A stretch of 15,125 bases of DNA from CACEUX01 sp964404235 (GTDB lineage Bacteria; Fidelibacterota; Marinisomatia; Marinisomatales; UBA1611). Under the pieces are notes generated by a model. That model saw only the letters and a program-made list of their open reading frames with translations, was not told the origin of the DNA and searched no databases. The position numbers were made by a program, and so were the translations under genes. This document shows, piece after piece, positions 1 to 7,503 of the stretch (positions within the stretch are counted from its first letter, which is position 1; each line of letters starts with the position of its first letter). The stretch spans positions 1 to 15,125 of the forward strand of contig CAYOJL010000050.1 in the NCBI GenBank assembly GCA_964404235.1, read 5' to 3'.

Positions 1-1340
1 TCATCAGCAGGAAGTTCAAAAAAATCTGTCACATCTACATCAAATAGTGCATCAAGACTATCAATCTCTAAATTAAGGGATGGATCTTCTACCTCTTTTT
101 CAGGGATTAAACTCCAGGCCTTTTTGCGAATATTTTTTAGCTGTCTTGATACGTTTTCAGGTTTTTCAATATACCATTCTACAGAAACTGGATCTACACC
201 AAGTTGATGACATTCATTTAAAAAATAATCTGTCACTAATTTAGTATCACCATCTCCTGGTGACAGAACGGCTATATGTTCAAAACCTAATTCTTTGATC
301 ATCATTTGTGCTGTTCTTTGGGCAATTGTCTTTGATGAGGGTGATAAGAAAAATAAATTTTCTGCAACATCAGAAAGCCCTGGTGAAGCAGACTTTGGTA
401 CTAAGATAGGTAATGGTAACTTTAATCCTGATAAACTAAAGATCTCATCCTTTGTTAAAGGGCCTAATATGGCTGTAATCTCGCTATTTACTTGAATCTG
501 GTTTATAATAGTGAGTGCTTTGACACCTGATCCAGAAGAATCATATATCAAAAACCTAACTGACCTAGAGTTAGCTTTTAATTTTAAATATTCAGATAGA
601 CCAAGTAGATATGAAAAACCTCTTTCTTTTTCATGGCCAGATAGTGGTAGTATAACTGCAATTGTAATTGGCTGCTTTATAGGTTCTTGAAGGATATTTC
701 TTAGTGCGCCATAAATTCCCGAAAAATATCCGGGTAAATAAAAGGTGTCAATTTCATTGATAATCATATCTAAATCGTAACTATCACCATTCAACCAAGC
801 TTGGTATGCCCTAGTCAAGTTAATGATAGATCGATTGAAGGAATCTTTTTCTCTAAATAGAAGTCCCTCTATTGTTTCTTCCTTTATTCCAATACCAATA
901 CAATTATATAGCCTTTTATCAATAATGTTGAGGTATAATAGATCATCAATCATTGGACGCGCTTTTAAATAATAGCGAAATGCATTGGTTGGTCTTCCCT
1001 GTTCAAAGAGGATATCGCCCATCAATATTAAGGCATCCATCTCGTAAGGACAATTTGGGTAATTAGCTAATACTGATTTACATGATCGTTGAGCTTTATC
1101 AAACATTCTCAGGTTATATTGACATTTTGCCATTAATAGTTGTGCGGCAGGATCACGGTATTCTCGCTCATTTACTAAAATATCAGTGAAATATTTCGCT
1201 GCAAGATTGAACCTACGTTCTTTATAAGACTTTACAGCCCTATCAAATTTTTGATAATATGATAGATTAACAAAGTCTCCAGCATGACCTATAACACTTA
1301 GTATTATTAAAACAAAAATAATCTTTACCAATCTACACAT
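1..1340 (-). CDS. TPR plus type I periplasmic-binding-fold protein, LpoA/LppC-like (3' end outside window)
   Basis: The frame is open from an ATG at 1338-1340 to the left edge, giving 446 visible residues and no stop. Residues 1-20 look like a Sec signal peptide (MCRLVKI, a hydrophobic core, then GHA before GDF). Residues about 25-220 are helical and TPR-like (for example AAKYFTDILVNE, AQLLMAKCQYNLRMFDKAQR, MGDILFEQGRPTNAFRYY). From about residue 226 a type I periplasmic binding fold begins: IAVILPLSG, then ITAILGPLT, PILVPKSASPGLSDV, NLFFLSPSS and GFEHIAVLSPGDGDT. This order, TPR then binding fold, is that of LpoA/LppC-type penicillin-binding-protein activators; related TPR-fused substrate-binding proteins are the alternative. 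A role in the periplasm or at the outer membrane, perhaps in peptidoglycan synthesis, is inferred. It lies 51 nt downstream of the lipoprotein gene on the same strand. No clear Shine-Dalgarno precedes the ATG. Confidence 0.82.
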   Translation of the reverse strand, partial: MCRLVKIIFVLIILSVIGHAGDFVNLSYYQKFDRAVKSYKERRFNLAAKYFTDILVNEREYRDPAAQLLMAKCQYNLRMFDKAQRSCKSVLANYPNCPYEMDALILMGDILFEQGRPTNAFRYYLKARPMIDDLLYLNIIDKRLYNCIGIGIKEETIEGLLFREKDSFNRSIINLTRAYQAWLNGDSYDLDMIINEIDTFYLPGYFSGIYGALRNILQEPIKQPITIAVILPLSGHEKERGFSYLLGLSEYLKLKANSRSVRFLIYDSSGSGVKALTIINQIQVNSEITAILGPLTKDEIFSLSGLKLPLPILVPKSASPGLSDVAENLFFLSPSSKTIAQRTAQMMIKELGFEHIAVLSPGDGDTKLVTDYFLNECHQLGVDPVSVEWYIEKPENVSRQLKNIRKKAWSLIPEKEVEDPSLNLEIDSLDALFDVDVTDFFELPAD

Positions 1341-1391
1341 ATCAATAATCTATAATTTTACTTTCTATTAGTAAGGATTTTAAAATGTAAA

Positions 1392-2261
1392 TCATTTATT
1401 AACATATGTTAATTTTCCATATTCGAATTGATAAAATATATCCTTACCATTTACATCCCTATAAATCCACTGCTCGCCAATTCCATGCCTACTTGATGTG
1501 GAATTAATCTCATCAGGATTTCCAATAGAAATTCTTACCTGTCTATCAGTCATACCTAATTCAATTTTTTTATCTAAAACCTTGCGTATAGTGATTTTAC
1601 CCCAAAAACTAGGTAGTGGTTCAGATGTATAATAATGATCTTGAATGCCAATACGTCCTTCAGCTCCATTATACCTTACAAATGCCTCATCGCCTATAAT
1701 TGTTTTTACCGTGAGCCAAATAGGATAGTCATAATCAATATTTTGGAAAGAAAATACATCAATAACTTTTACTGGTTCAAATCGAGCAAAATTATAATCA
1801 GAAAAAGTATAAAATCCCTTGCGGTCAAAAGTGTTATTAAGCCAAATAGTCTTCCCAATCATTGTTTTTGCTTCGAGGAGGGTCTCTTCAAAAAGGAAAT
1901 AACTTGGTATTGCATTATTTTCAAAATCTTGGATGTTCAAGACCATCTTATACCTCCTTCCTTTTTGATCCTCAATTACTAAATAATCTTCATTGAAAGT
2001 TTCATATGAACCAATAATTGTATATTTTTTATCTAAGAACTTATAGTAAGGTCTATACCGATCTGAATGGAGTTTAGACCATAATTGATTAAAATCAGTA
2101 TGTCGTTTATAATTATCATCTAAATCAGCAAAATAGAAGTTTTTTTTCGACCACGGATTAGAGTCAATCTGGACATATGGTTTATCGAAAAAAGAGCAGG
2201 ATACAAAAACCAGTGGAATAAGAAAATACGAATGTCCTATTCTCTTTAAATTGCTTATCAT
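1392..2261 (-). CDS. Predicted lipoprotein with C-terminal BamE/SmpA-like motif
   Basis: This 289-residue protein starts with a basic and then hydrophobic segment ending in FVSC (Cys22), a plausible though not ideal lipobox because Phe is at -3. It is therefore probably a membrane-anchored lipoprotein facing the periplasm. The middle (about 30-230) is a beta-rich, aromatic-rich region I do not recognise. Residues about 232-289 carry ELGMTDRQVRISIGNPDEIN, then GEQWIYRD and FEYGKLTYV. This is the pattern of SmpA/OmlA (BamE)-like modules and of many uncharacterised Bacteroidota proteins with a GMT..-V..-G.P..-EQW.Y..-F..G.LT signature. The ATG overlaps the stop of the giant MORN gene as ATGA (2258-2261), so its translation is probably coupled to that gene and the two products may work together. 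Function unknown; a BamE role is not claimed, because the N-terminal two thirds are extra relative to BamE. Confidence 0.8.
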   Translation of the reverse strand: MISNLKRIGHSYFLIPLVFVSCSFFDKPYVQIDSNPWSKKNFYFADLDDNYKRHTDFNQLWSKLHSDRYRPYYKFLDKKYTIIGSYETFNEDYLVIEDQKGRRYKMVLNIQDFENNAIPSYFLFEETLLEAKTMIGKTIWLNNTFDRKGFYTFSDYNFARFEPVKVIDVFSFQNIDYDYPIWLTVKTIIGDEAFVRYNGAEGRIGIQDHYYTSEPLPSFWGKITIRKVLDKKIELGMTDRQVRISIGNPDEINSTSSRHGIGEQWIYRDVNGKDIFYQFEYGKLTYVNK

Positions 2262-5200
2262 TGGGAATTAACTGGTTTTCCATCTTTCCAAACGCCTACT
2301 GTTTTATCGCCATTAGGATATGTAAATGTCCCTTGCCCGTGCATTGTACCATTTTTGAAATCACCTACATATTTATTACCATTTTCATAGGTAAATACAC
2401 CCAGACCTTCTCTTTTGCCATCTTTGAATTCCCCTATATAAAGATTACCATTTTTGAAAGTATAGGTTCCCTGCCCTTCCATTACTCTATTGACAAACGC
2501 TCCTTCATAAATATTACCATTTCTATAAATAAATTTTCCTTGTCCATTAATCTCATCATCTACCCACTCTCCAATATATTTTTCACCATTTGAAAATATG
2601 CAGGTACCTTGTCCATCCCTGGTTCCTGATTTGAATTCCCCATTGTAGCGATCTCCATTAATATAATCAAATGTCCCTTGCCCATTGATCTTACCATTGA
2701 TAAAACTGCCTTTGCATATGCTACCATCAGAAAATGTATACGAACCTTCTCCTGTTATTTGGTCGTTTTGCCATTGTCCAGTGTATTGAGCTCCATCTGC
2801 AAAAATATATATTCCATTTGCATGTTTCATATCATTCTTCCAAGTACCTTCATATTGATCACCAAAGGATGAATTGAAAACGCCTTTGCCTTCTCTTTTG
2901 CCATATTTCCATCCTCCTTCATATGAATCTCCGATTGAAGAAGTATATTTTCCACTACCATGGAATAAATTATTTTTAAAGTCTCCTTTATATGTAATTC
3001 CATCGGTAATAAAATTGGCTTCTCCCATTCCTTCCTTCTTATCATTTTTCCAATCACCTACATATGTATCACCATTTGCATATATCATTTTTCCCTTACC
3101 AGTTTTCAAATTATTTTTCCAATCACCATCAAATTGGTCACCATTAGAATATTTTAATATACCTTTTCCTGTTTTAAGGTCATTTTCCCACTCACCTTCA
3201 TAAATATTACCCTTGGAATCAGTAAAGGCCCCGTAACCTTGCCTAATTCCATCGCTCCAATTACCTTGGTAAATATTACCATTATTATATTTGTAGATTC
3301 CTTTTCCTGCCTTAACACCATTTGACCATGCTCCCTCATAACTTTCTCCATCCTTATAAAGATAAAGTCCTTGACCATGCTTTAAATCATTTTTCCAGTT
3401 CCCTTTATAATTATCTCCATTTTCATAAATCATCTGTCCATTGCCATTTATCTGATCCTTCTCCCATTCACCGGTATAATGGTCTCCATTAATGAAGTCT
3501 AATTCACCTATGCCATGCTTCATATCAGTTTTCCATTCACCTTCATAATGCTCTCCTTCATTGGATATGAATATTCCTTTACCATTGCGCTCATCCATTT
3601 CCCACTCACCCTCATAAGAATCACCATTAAGGTATTTGAATGAACCTTTACCATGAAATCGATTCTCTTTCCAGTCACCTACATAACGGGTTCCTTTGAA
3701 ATAAAGAATTTTCTGCGAAATAGTTTCTTGTTTTTTCTGACCGACAAAGGAGTATGTACCTTTCCCTTCTCTTTTACCATTAACCCATTTCCCTGTATAT
3801 CGATGACCAAGAATATCAGTGAATGTACCTTCTCCATTCATTGTGTTTTTGTACCATTCACCTTTGTATTTATTTCCTTGTTTATCTGTAAACGTTCCTT
3901 GACCATTTCTGTGGTCATCTTTCCATTCGCCTAGATACTTTTCTCCTGAATTAGAAATGAATGTTCCTTTACCATTCCTCTGATTATTTATCCATTCACC
4001 ATCATATTTATCACCATTAATGTATAGAAAGATTCCAGTACCCTGAATATTATTTTGATTCCAGTCACCTTCATAAATATCTCCATTAGAATATGTAAAC
4101 TTGCCATTTCCATCTTTTTTATCATTAATCCAATTACCAGAAAAAATATTACCATTCATATCATTCTGCGTACCATTTCCATATTTCATATCAGCTTTCC
4201 ATCCTCCATCGTAAGTAGCGCCTGAAGCATACAACATTGATCCTATACCATTTTTTTTATTATTTTCCCATTCTCCTTCATATTTATCACCATTTGCATA
4301 TATCTGTATCCCATCGCCATGCTTCATATCTTTGAACCAGTTTCCAATGTATTTCTCTGTATTATAATTATATAAAACACCATGTCCATTTTTCATTCCC
4401 TGAACCCAAGAACCGGTATATTTATTACCATCAAGATCTGTAAATGTACCCTTCCCCTCGAATTCATTGCTTTTCCATTCTCCATCATAGATATCGCCAT
4501 TTGCATAATAAAAGTTTCCACTACCATGATATGCATCATCTTTCCAGTTACCTTCATACCTATTGCCTTTAAGATCTTCAAAGGTTCCATACCCATCCAT
4601 TTTATCATTTATCCAATAACCAGTATACCTTCGTCCATCAGGATAAGTATATGTACCATCCCCTTGTATCCGACTATTTACAAAATTACCTTCATACATC
4701 CTTCCATCAGCAAAGTTGAAAACACCATTTCCATTTCTTTGATCCTTAACCCATTTTCCAGTATAAGAGTCACCATTTACAAAAAAATAATTACCATCGC
4801 CATCCTTTTGACCTAGCACCCAACCACCTTCATAAATATCTCCAGTTTTATAACGAAATGTGCCTTGCCCATTACGCTGACCATCAGTGAAATATCCCTC
4901 ATAGAGATCTCCATTTAAGTATGTATATATTCCATAACCAGTTCGCTTGTCATTAACCCATTGACCATCATAACGATTCCCATTTGCAAAGATATATAAT
5001 CCCCTACCATTCATCCTACCATCTCTCCATTCACCTGCATATGTCTCACCTATTGATGATCTAAAAGTCCCCTCACCATTTAATTTTCCATCGTTAAAGG
5101 TACCTTCATAATAATTTCCATTTGACGCAGCATAAATGCCTTCTCCTTCCATAGTATCTTCATTCCATTCACCATGGTATTCATTTCCATTATCAAAAAT

Positions 5201-6382
5201 ATAAGAACCGTAGCCATGCATTTTACCGTTTTTAAAATCCCCCTCGTAGGTATCACCATTTGAATAACTATAGTTACCGTATCCATCCATGGAACCATTT
5301 TTCCAATTGCCATTATATGTCCCCCCAGACATATAGGTAAAAGTTCCTTGGCCATGCCTAAAATCATTTTTCCATTCTCCGTCATATACATTACCATTTG
5401 GATAAGTAAAAATTCCCTGACCATTTTTCACACCATTCCAGAACTCGCCTTTATAGGTATTCCCATTTTTAAAAGTAAAAATACCACGTCCAGTTCTCTT
5501 CCCATCTTTATGATCTCCTACATACTTTTCTCCATCAGGATATGTAAATGTTCCCTCTCCATTTCTTTTACCATCACGAAACTCTCCAACATAGGTTGTA
5601 CCATTCTTAAACCAATAGGTACCTTTACCATGACTTTTATCATTTTTCCAGTCACCTTCATAAACATTGCCATTTACAAATTTAAATTGCCCGCTTCCTT
5701 CCATATTACCATCATAAAATTCACCTTCGTAAATATCACCATTTATATATGTAAAAGTGCCTTGTCCATGTTTCTTACCATCTAAGAACCCTCCTTTATA
5801 TATATTACCACTTTTAAAAGTATATATACCTTGACCTTCTCTTTTATCATTCTTGAAGTCACCTTCGTAAGTGTTACCTTCGCCATCTATTGAGAGACCT
5901 TTACCATCTTTTTTACCATCTTTCCATTCTCCTACATACTTTTTCCCATATGGATAAATATATGTTCCAACCCCATTTTTCTTGTCATCTTTCCATTCAC
6001 CGATATAAGTATTTCCAAATGGATAGTAATAGGTACCATCTCCTTCCTTTTTTCCCTTATTCCATTGACCTTCGTATTTTTCTCCACCAATAATGTGTAG
6101 AGTACCCCAACCATGGAATTCATCAGTTACAAAATTCCCTACATAAGTATGACTATCATCTTTAAATGTAAATGTTCCTTCTCCCTCTCGGACACCATTA
6201 TTCCAATTACCTTCATAGGTATCTCCATTCGGGTATATATATTTTCCATTACCATGACGCTTACCATCCTTTAGGTCTCCAAAATAATTAAAACCATATT
6301 GGATCACATCATTGGTAATACCCTCACTTTGAGAATTCAAGAATGAGAAAAGGAACAGAGTTGGTATGAAAATAGCTTTCAT
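2258..6382 (-). CDS. Giant secreted MORN-repeat protein (57 repeats)
   Basis: The 1374-residue product has a short basic/hydrophobic N-terminus (MKAIFIPTLFLFSFLNSQS) that looks like a Sec signal peptide, followed from residue 32 by 57 full MORN repeats of 23 residues (pattern .Y.G.W..G...G.G.....NG.) and a 15-residue partial 58th repeat at the end. The sum 31 + 1328 + 15 accounts for every residue. Only three repeats deviate in length: 2 and 47 have one extra residue, and 37 carries a 15-residue insertion. No other domain, transmembrane helix or sorting domain is visible. MORN repeats fold as stacked beta hairpins, so the protein is predicted to be a long rod or ribbon in the periplasm or on the surface; its ligand is unknown. 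AGGA lies just upstream of the ATG. The gene overlaps the following lipoprotein gene by 4 nt. Open frames inside it on either strand are by-products of the 69-nt period. Confidence 0.93.
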   Translation of the reverse strand: MKAIFIPTLFLFSFLNSQSEGITNDVIQYGFNYFGDLKDGKRHGNGKYIYPNGDTYEGNWNNGVREGEGTFTFKDDSHTYVGNFVTDEFHGWGTLHIIGGEKYEGQWNKGKKEGDGTYYYPFGNTYIGEWKDDKKNGVGTYIYPYGKKYVGEWKDGKKDGKGLSIDGEGNTYEGDFKNDKREGQGIYTFKSGNIYKGGFLDGKKHGQGTFTYINGDIYEGEFYDGNMEGSGQFKFVNGNVYEGDWKNDKSHGKGTYWFKNGTTYVGEFRDGKRNGEGTFTYPDGEKYVGDHKDGKRTGRGIFTFKNGNTYKGEFWNGVKNGQGIFTYPNGNVYDGEWKNDFRHGQGTFTYMSGGTYNGNWKNGSMDGYGNYSYSNGDTYEGDFKNGKMHGYGSYIFDNGNEYHGEWNEDTMEGEGIYAASNGNYYEGTFNDGKLNGEGTFRSSIGETYAGEWRDGRMNGRGLYIFANGNRYDGQWVNDKRTGYGIYTYLNGDLYEGYFTDGQRNGQGTFRYKTGDIYEGGWVLGQKDGDGNYFFVNGDSYTGKWVKDQRNGNGVFNFADGRMYEGNFVNSRIQGDGTYTYPDGRRYTGYWINDKMDGYGTFEDLKGNRYEGNWKDDAYHGSGNFYYANGDIYDGEWKSNEFEGKGTFTDLDGNKYTGSWVQGMKNGHGVLYNYNTEKYIGNWFKDMKHGDGIQIYANGDKYEGEWENNKKNGIGSMLYASGATYDGGWKADMKYGNGTQNDMNGNIFSGNWINDKKDGNGKFTYSNGDIYEGDWNQNNIQGTGIFLYINGDKYDGEWINNQRNGKGTFISNSGEKYLGEWKDDHRNGQGTFTDKQGNKYKGEWYKNTMNGEGTFTDILGHRYTGKWVNGKREGKGTYSFVGQKKQETISQKILYFKGTRYVGDWKENRFHGKGSFKYLNGDSYEGEWEMDERNGKGIFISNEGEHYEGEWKTDMKHGIGELDFINGDHYTGEWEKDQINGNGQMIYENGDNYKGNWKNDLKHGQGLYLYKDGESYEGAWSNGVKAGKGIYKYNNGNIYQGNWSDGIRQGYGAFTDSKGNIYEGEWENDLKTGKGILKYSNGDQFDGDWKNNLKTGKGKMIYANGDTYVGDWKNDKKEGMGEANFITDGITYKGDFKNNLFHGSGKYTSSIGDSYEGGWKYGKREGKGVFNSSFGDQYEGTWKNDMKHANGIYIFADGAQYTGQWQNDQITGEGSYTFSDGSICKGSFINGKINGQGTFDYINGDRYNGEFKSGTRDGQGTCIFSNGEKYIGEWVDDEINGQGKFIYRNGNIYEGAFVNRVMEGQGTYTFKNGNLYIGEFKDGKREGLGVFTYENGNKYVGDFKNGTMHGQGTFTYPNGDKTVGVWKDGKPVNSQ
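2306..6289 (-). repeat. Tandem 69-bp coding repeats (57 MORN units)
   Basis: Residues 32-1359 of the giant MORN protein are encoded by 57 tandem units of 69 bp, in phase throughout. Units 2 and 47 have 72 bp and unit 37 has 114 bp. Neighbouring units keep the Y-G-W/F-G-G-G-NG skeleton but differ widely at other positions, so this is an old, diverged array and not a recent amplification. The position after Y.G. is Trp in 39 units, Phe in 16, and Leu or His in one each. Confidence 0.92.
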
Positions 6383-6463
6383 ATTCCTAAAAATTTACAA
6401 AATATTAGAGATTAATGAGTAAATCCCATGATTATATGGTAATACTGGATAATATATTATTTT

Positions 6464-6688
6464 TTAATCTAAGCTATTAGATGATGTCACTCTATCCTTT
6501 AATTCATTGTATAGAGGCCATATCTCTTTCAGTAGATAGGATATAAGAACAGTTAAAACTATTATAAAACCTAAAATTAATAGGTTAATTCCGCTACCTG
6601 ACCTGTATTCCATAATAAACCAAATAACTGAACCAACTAGGGTAACCACTAAAATATTCAGGACAGATAGTTTTAAATATTTTATCAT
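6464..6688 (-). CDS. Small two-helix membrane protein, unknown function
   Basis: This 74-residue frame has two strongly hydrophobic stretches, about residues 8-26 (VLNILVVTLVGSVIWFIM) and 34-53 (NLLILGFIIVLTVLISYLL), joined by a short polar loop (EYRSGSG), then a charged tail (KEIWPLYNELKDR). The pattern is that of a real small integral membrane protein, and it fits the same-strand gap between the two MORN genes: 34 nt after the MORN_2 gene and 81 nt before the giant MORN gene. I do not recognise a family. No Shine-Dalgarno is visible, as for most genes here. Its position between two secreted repeat proteins suggests a link to the envelope, but that is inference from context only. The main doubt is its small size. 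Confidence 0.62.
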   Translation of the reverse strand: MIKYLKLSVLNILVVTLVGSVIWFIMEYRSGSGINLLILGFIIVLTVLISYLLKEIWPLYNELKDRVTSSNSLD

Positions 6689-6722
6689 TAAAACAGTTTA
6701 TAGCACATAGAATAAATAGTTA

Positions 6723-7460
6723 TTATTTGATTGCGCCATCTTCATTCCATTCTTTCACAGAGATCAATACTCCATCTTCATAAACTTCTTCAGATTCCTT
6801 ATTTCCATTTTGACTCCAATAGGTCCATATTCCATCTTTTTTAACACCTGTAAGATTGCCCTCAGAAAACTTCTCTCCATTGGGATGCCAGAATGTCCAT
6901 AATCCACTTCCTTTCCCTGCTTTAAAAATCCCCTCTGATTCTTTTTCGCCTCTCTGATTCCAATAGGTCCACATTCCTTCTAATTGTCCATCCTCAAAAG
7001 TCCCTTCCTTTATCTTTCTTCCATTGTCATACCAGAATGTCCATAATCCTTCTTTTTTACCATTCTTAAAAGTTCCTTTTGATTCCTTTTTACCATTTTC
7101 ATACCACCAGGTCGCAGATCCTTCTCCTTTACCATATTTGATCGTCCTCTTGGATTTCATCTTACCATTATCATACCATCTTTTCCATACTCCAACCTCA
7201 TTCCCATCTTTAAATGTTCCTTCCTCTCTCTTTTCACCATTTTTGTACCAGAATGTCCAAAGTCCTTCTTTTTTACCATTTACTATATTACCTAAAGCAA
7301 CTCTCTTTTCTTTAAAATTTTGATAAACCGTACCATTGACCAATTCTTCAGAAGAGCTATTTAAAAAAATACCATTCTCATATATTAGATCCTCCAATTG
7401 GTATTCTTTTTGTGCAAATCCAGCGGATATGGTTAGTAACAATATGATAAGTACTTTCAT
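6723..7460 (-). CDS. Secreted MORN_2 (YwqK-like) repeat protein
   Basis: The 245-residue protein begins with a clear signal peptide (MKVLIILLLTISAGFA, cleavage before QKEY). Residues 52-219 form seven exact 24-residue units with the MORN_2 pattern (for example EKREEGTFKDGNEVGVWKRW followed by YDNG), with degenerate half units on both sides. MORN_2 proteins are often auto-annotated as YwqK-family antitoxins, but that label is not supported here: the protein is exported and no toxin is adjacent. Its repeats differ in length and consensus (GLWTFWY.NG) from the 23-residue units of the giant MORN protein two genes downstream, so the two are related repeat types and not copies. The gene follows guaA by 43 nt without an obvious terminator, so it may be read from the guaA operon. 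The product probably resides in the periplasm or outer membrane; its function is unknown. Confidence 0.88.
   Translation of the reverse strand: MKVLIILLLTISAGFAQKEYQLEDLIYENGIFLNSSSEELVNGTVYQNFKEKRVALGNIVNGKKEGLWTFWYKNGEKREEGTFKDGNEVGVWKRWYDNGKMKSKRTIKYGKGEGSATWWYENGKKESKGTFKNGKKEGLWTFWYDNGRKIKEGTFEDGQLEGMWTYWNQRGEKESEGIFKAGKGSGLWTFWHPNGEKFSEGNLTGVKKDGIWTYWSQNGNKESEEVYEDGVLISVKEWNEDGAIK
6804..7307 (-). repeat. Seven tandem 72-bp MORN_2 coding units
   Basis: Residues 52-219 of the MORN_2 protein consist of seven consecutive 24-residue units, each ending in NG or RG (at residues 75, 99, 123, 147, 171, 195 and 219). There is no length variation inside the block. Units share the GxW.xW core but differ elsewhere. 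Confidence 0.85.
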
Positions 7461-7503
7461 AATAATTCAGATTACAAAAAAAAACTAAATTTTGCTATAT
7501 AAT

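Noticed and set aside
295..495. 66-codon plus-strand frame near the left edge
   Set aside because: It is antisense to the binding-fold domain of the edge gene, which has a signal peptide and clear LpoA-like motifs.
1635..1982. 115-codon plus-strand frame antisense to the lipoprotein gene
   Set aside because: It lies wholly within a well-supported gene on the other strand and its translation shows no recognisable domain.
2261..5785. Several open frames of 60-145 codons on the plus strand and in other minus-strand frames inside the giant MORN gene
   Set aside because: The array has a 69-nt period, divisible by three, so a stop-free frame in one unit tends to stay open in the next. Their translations are low-complexity and periodic, and match no family.
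6431..6436. TATAAT on the minus strand 46 nt upstream of the giant MORN gene, a possible -10 box
   Set aside because: No matching -35 element is visible at the right spacing, and such hexamers are expected by chance at this base composition.
6449..6460. 12-bp perfect palindrome ATAATATATTAT followed by a T run on the plus strand
   Set aside because: It is pure A/T in an AT-rich gap, would form a very weak hairpin, and its T run faces the plus strand, where no gene ends. It is not a convincing terminator or operator.
7024..7323. 99-codon plus-strand frame antisense to the MORN_2 gene
   Set aside because: It mirrors the 72-bp repeat units of the sense gene, which again keep alternative frames open.
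6723..7460. YwqK-type antitoxin role for the MORN_2 protein
   Set aside because: The protein has a clear signal peptide and no toxin gene is adjacent; the antitoxin label is commonly attached to this repeat by automated annotation.
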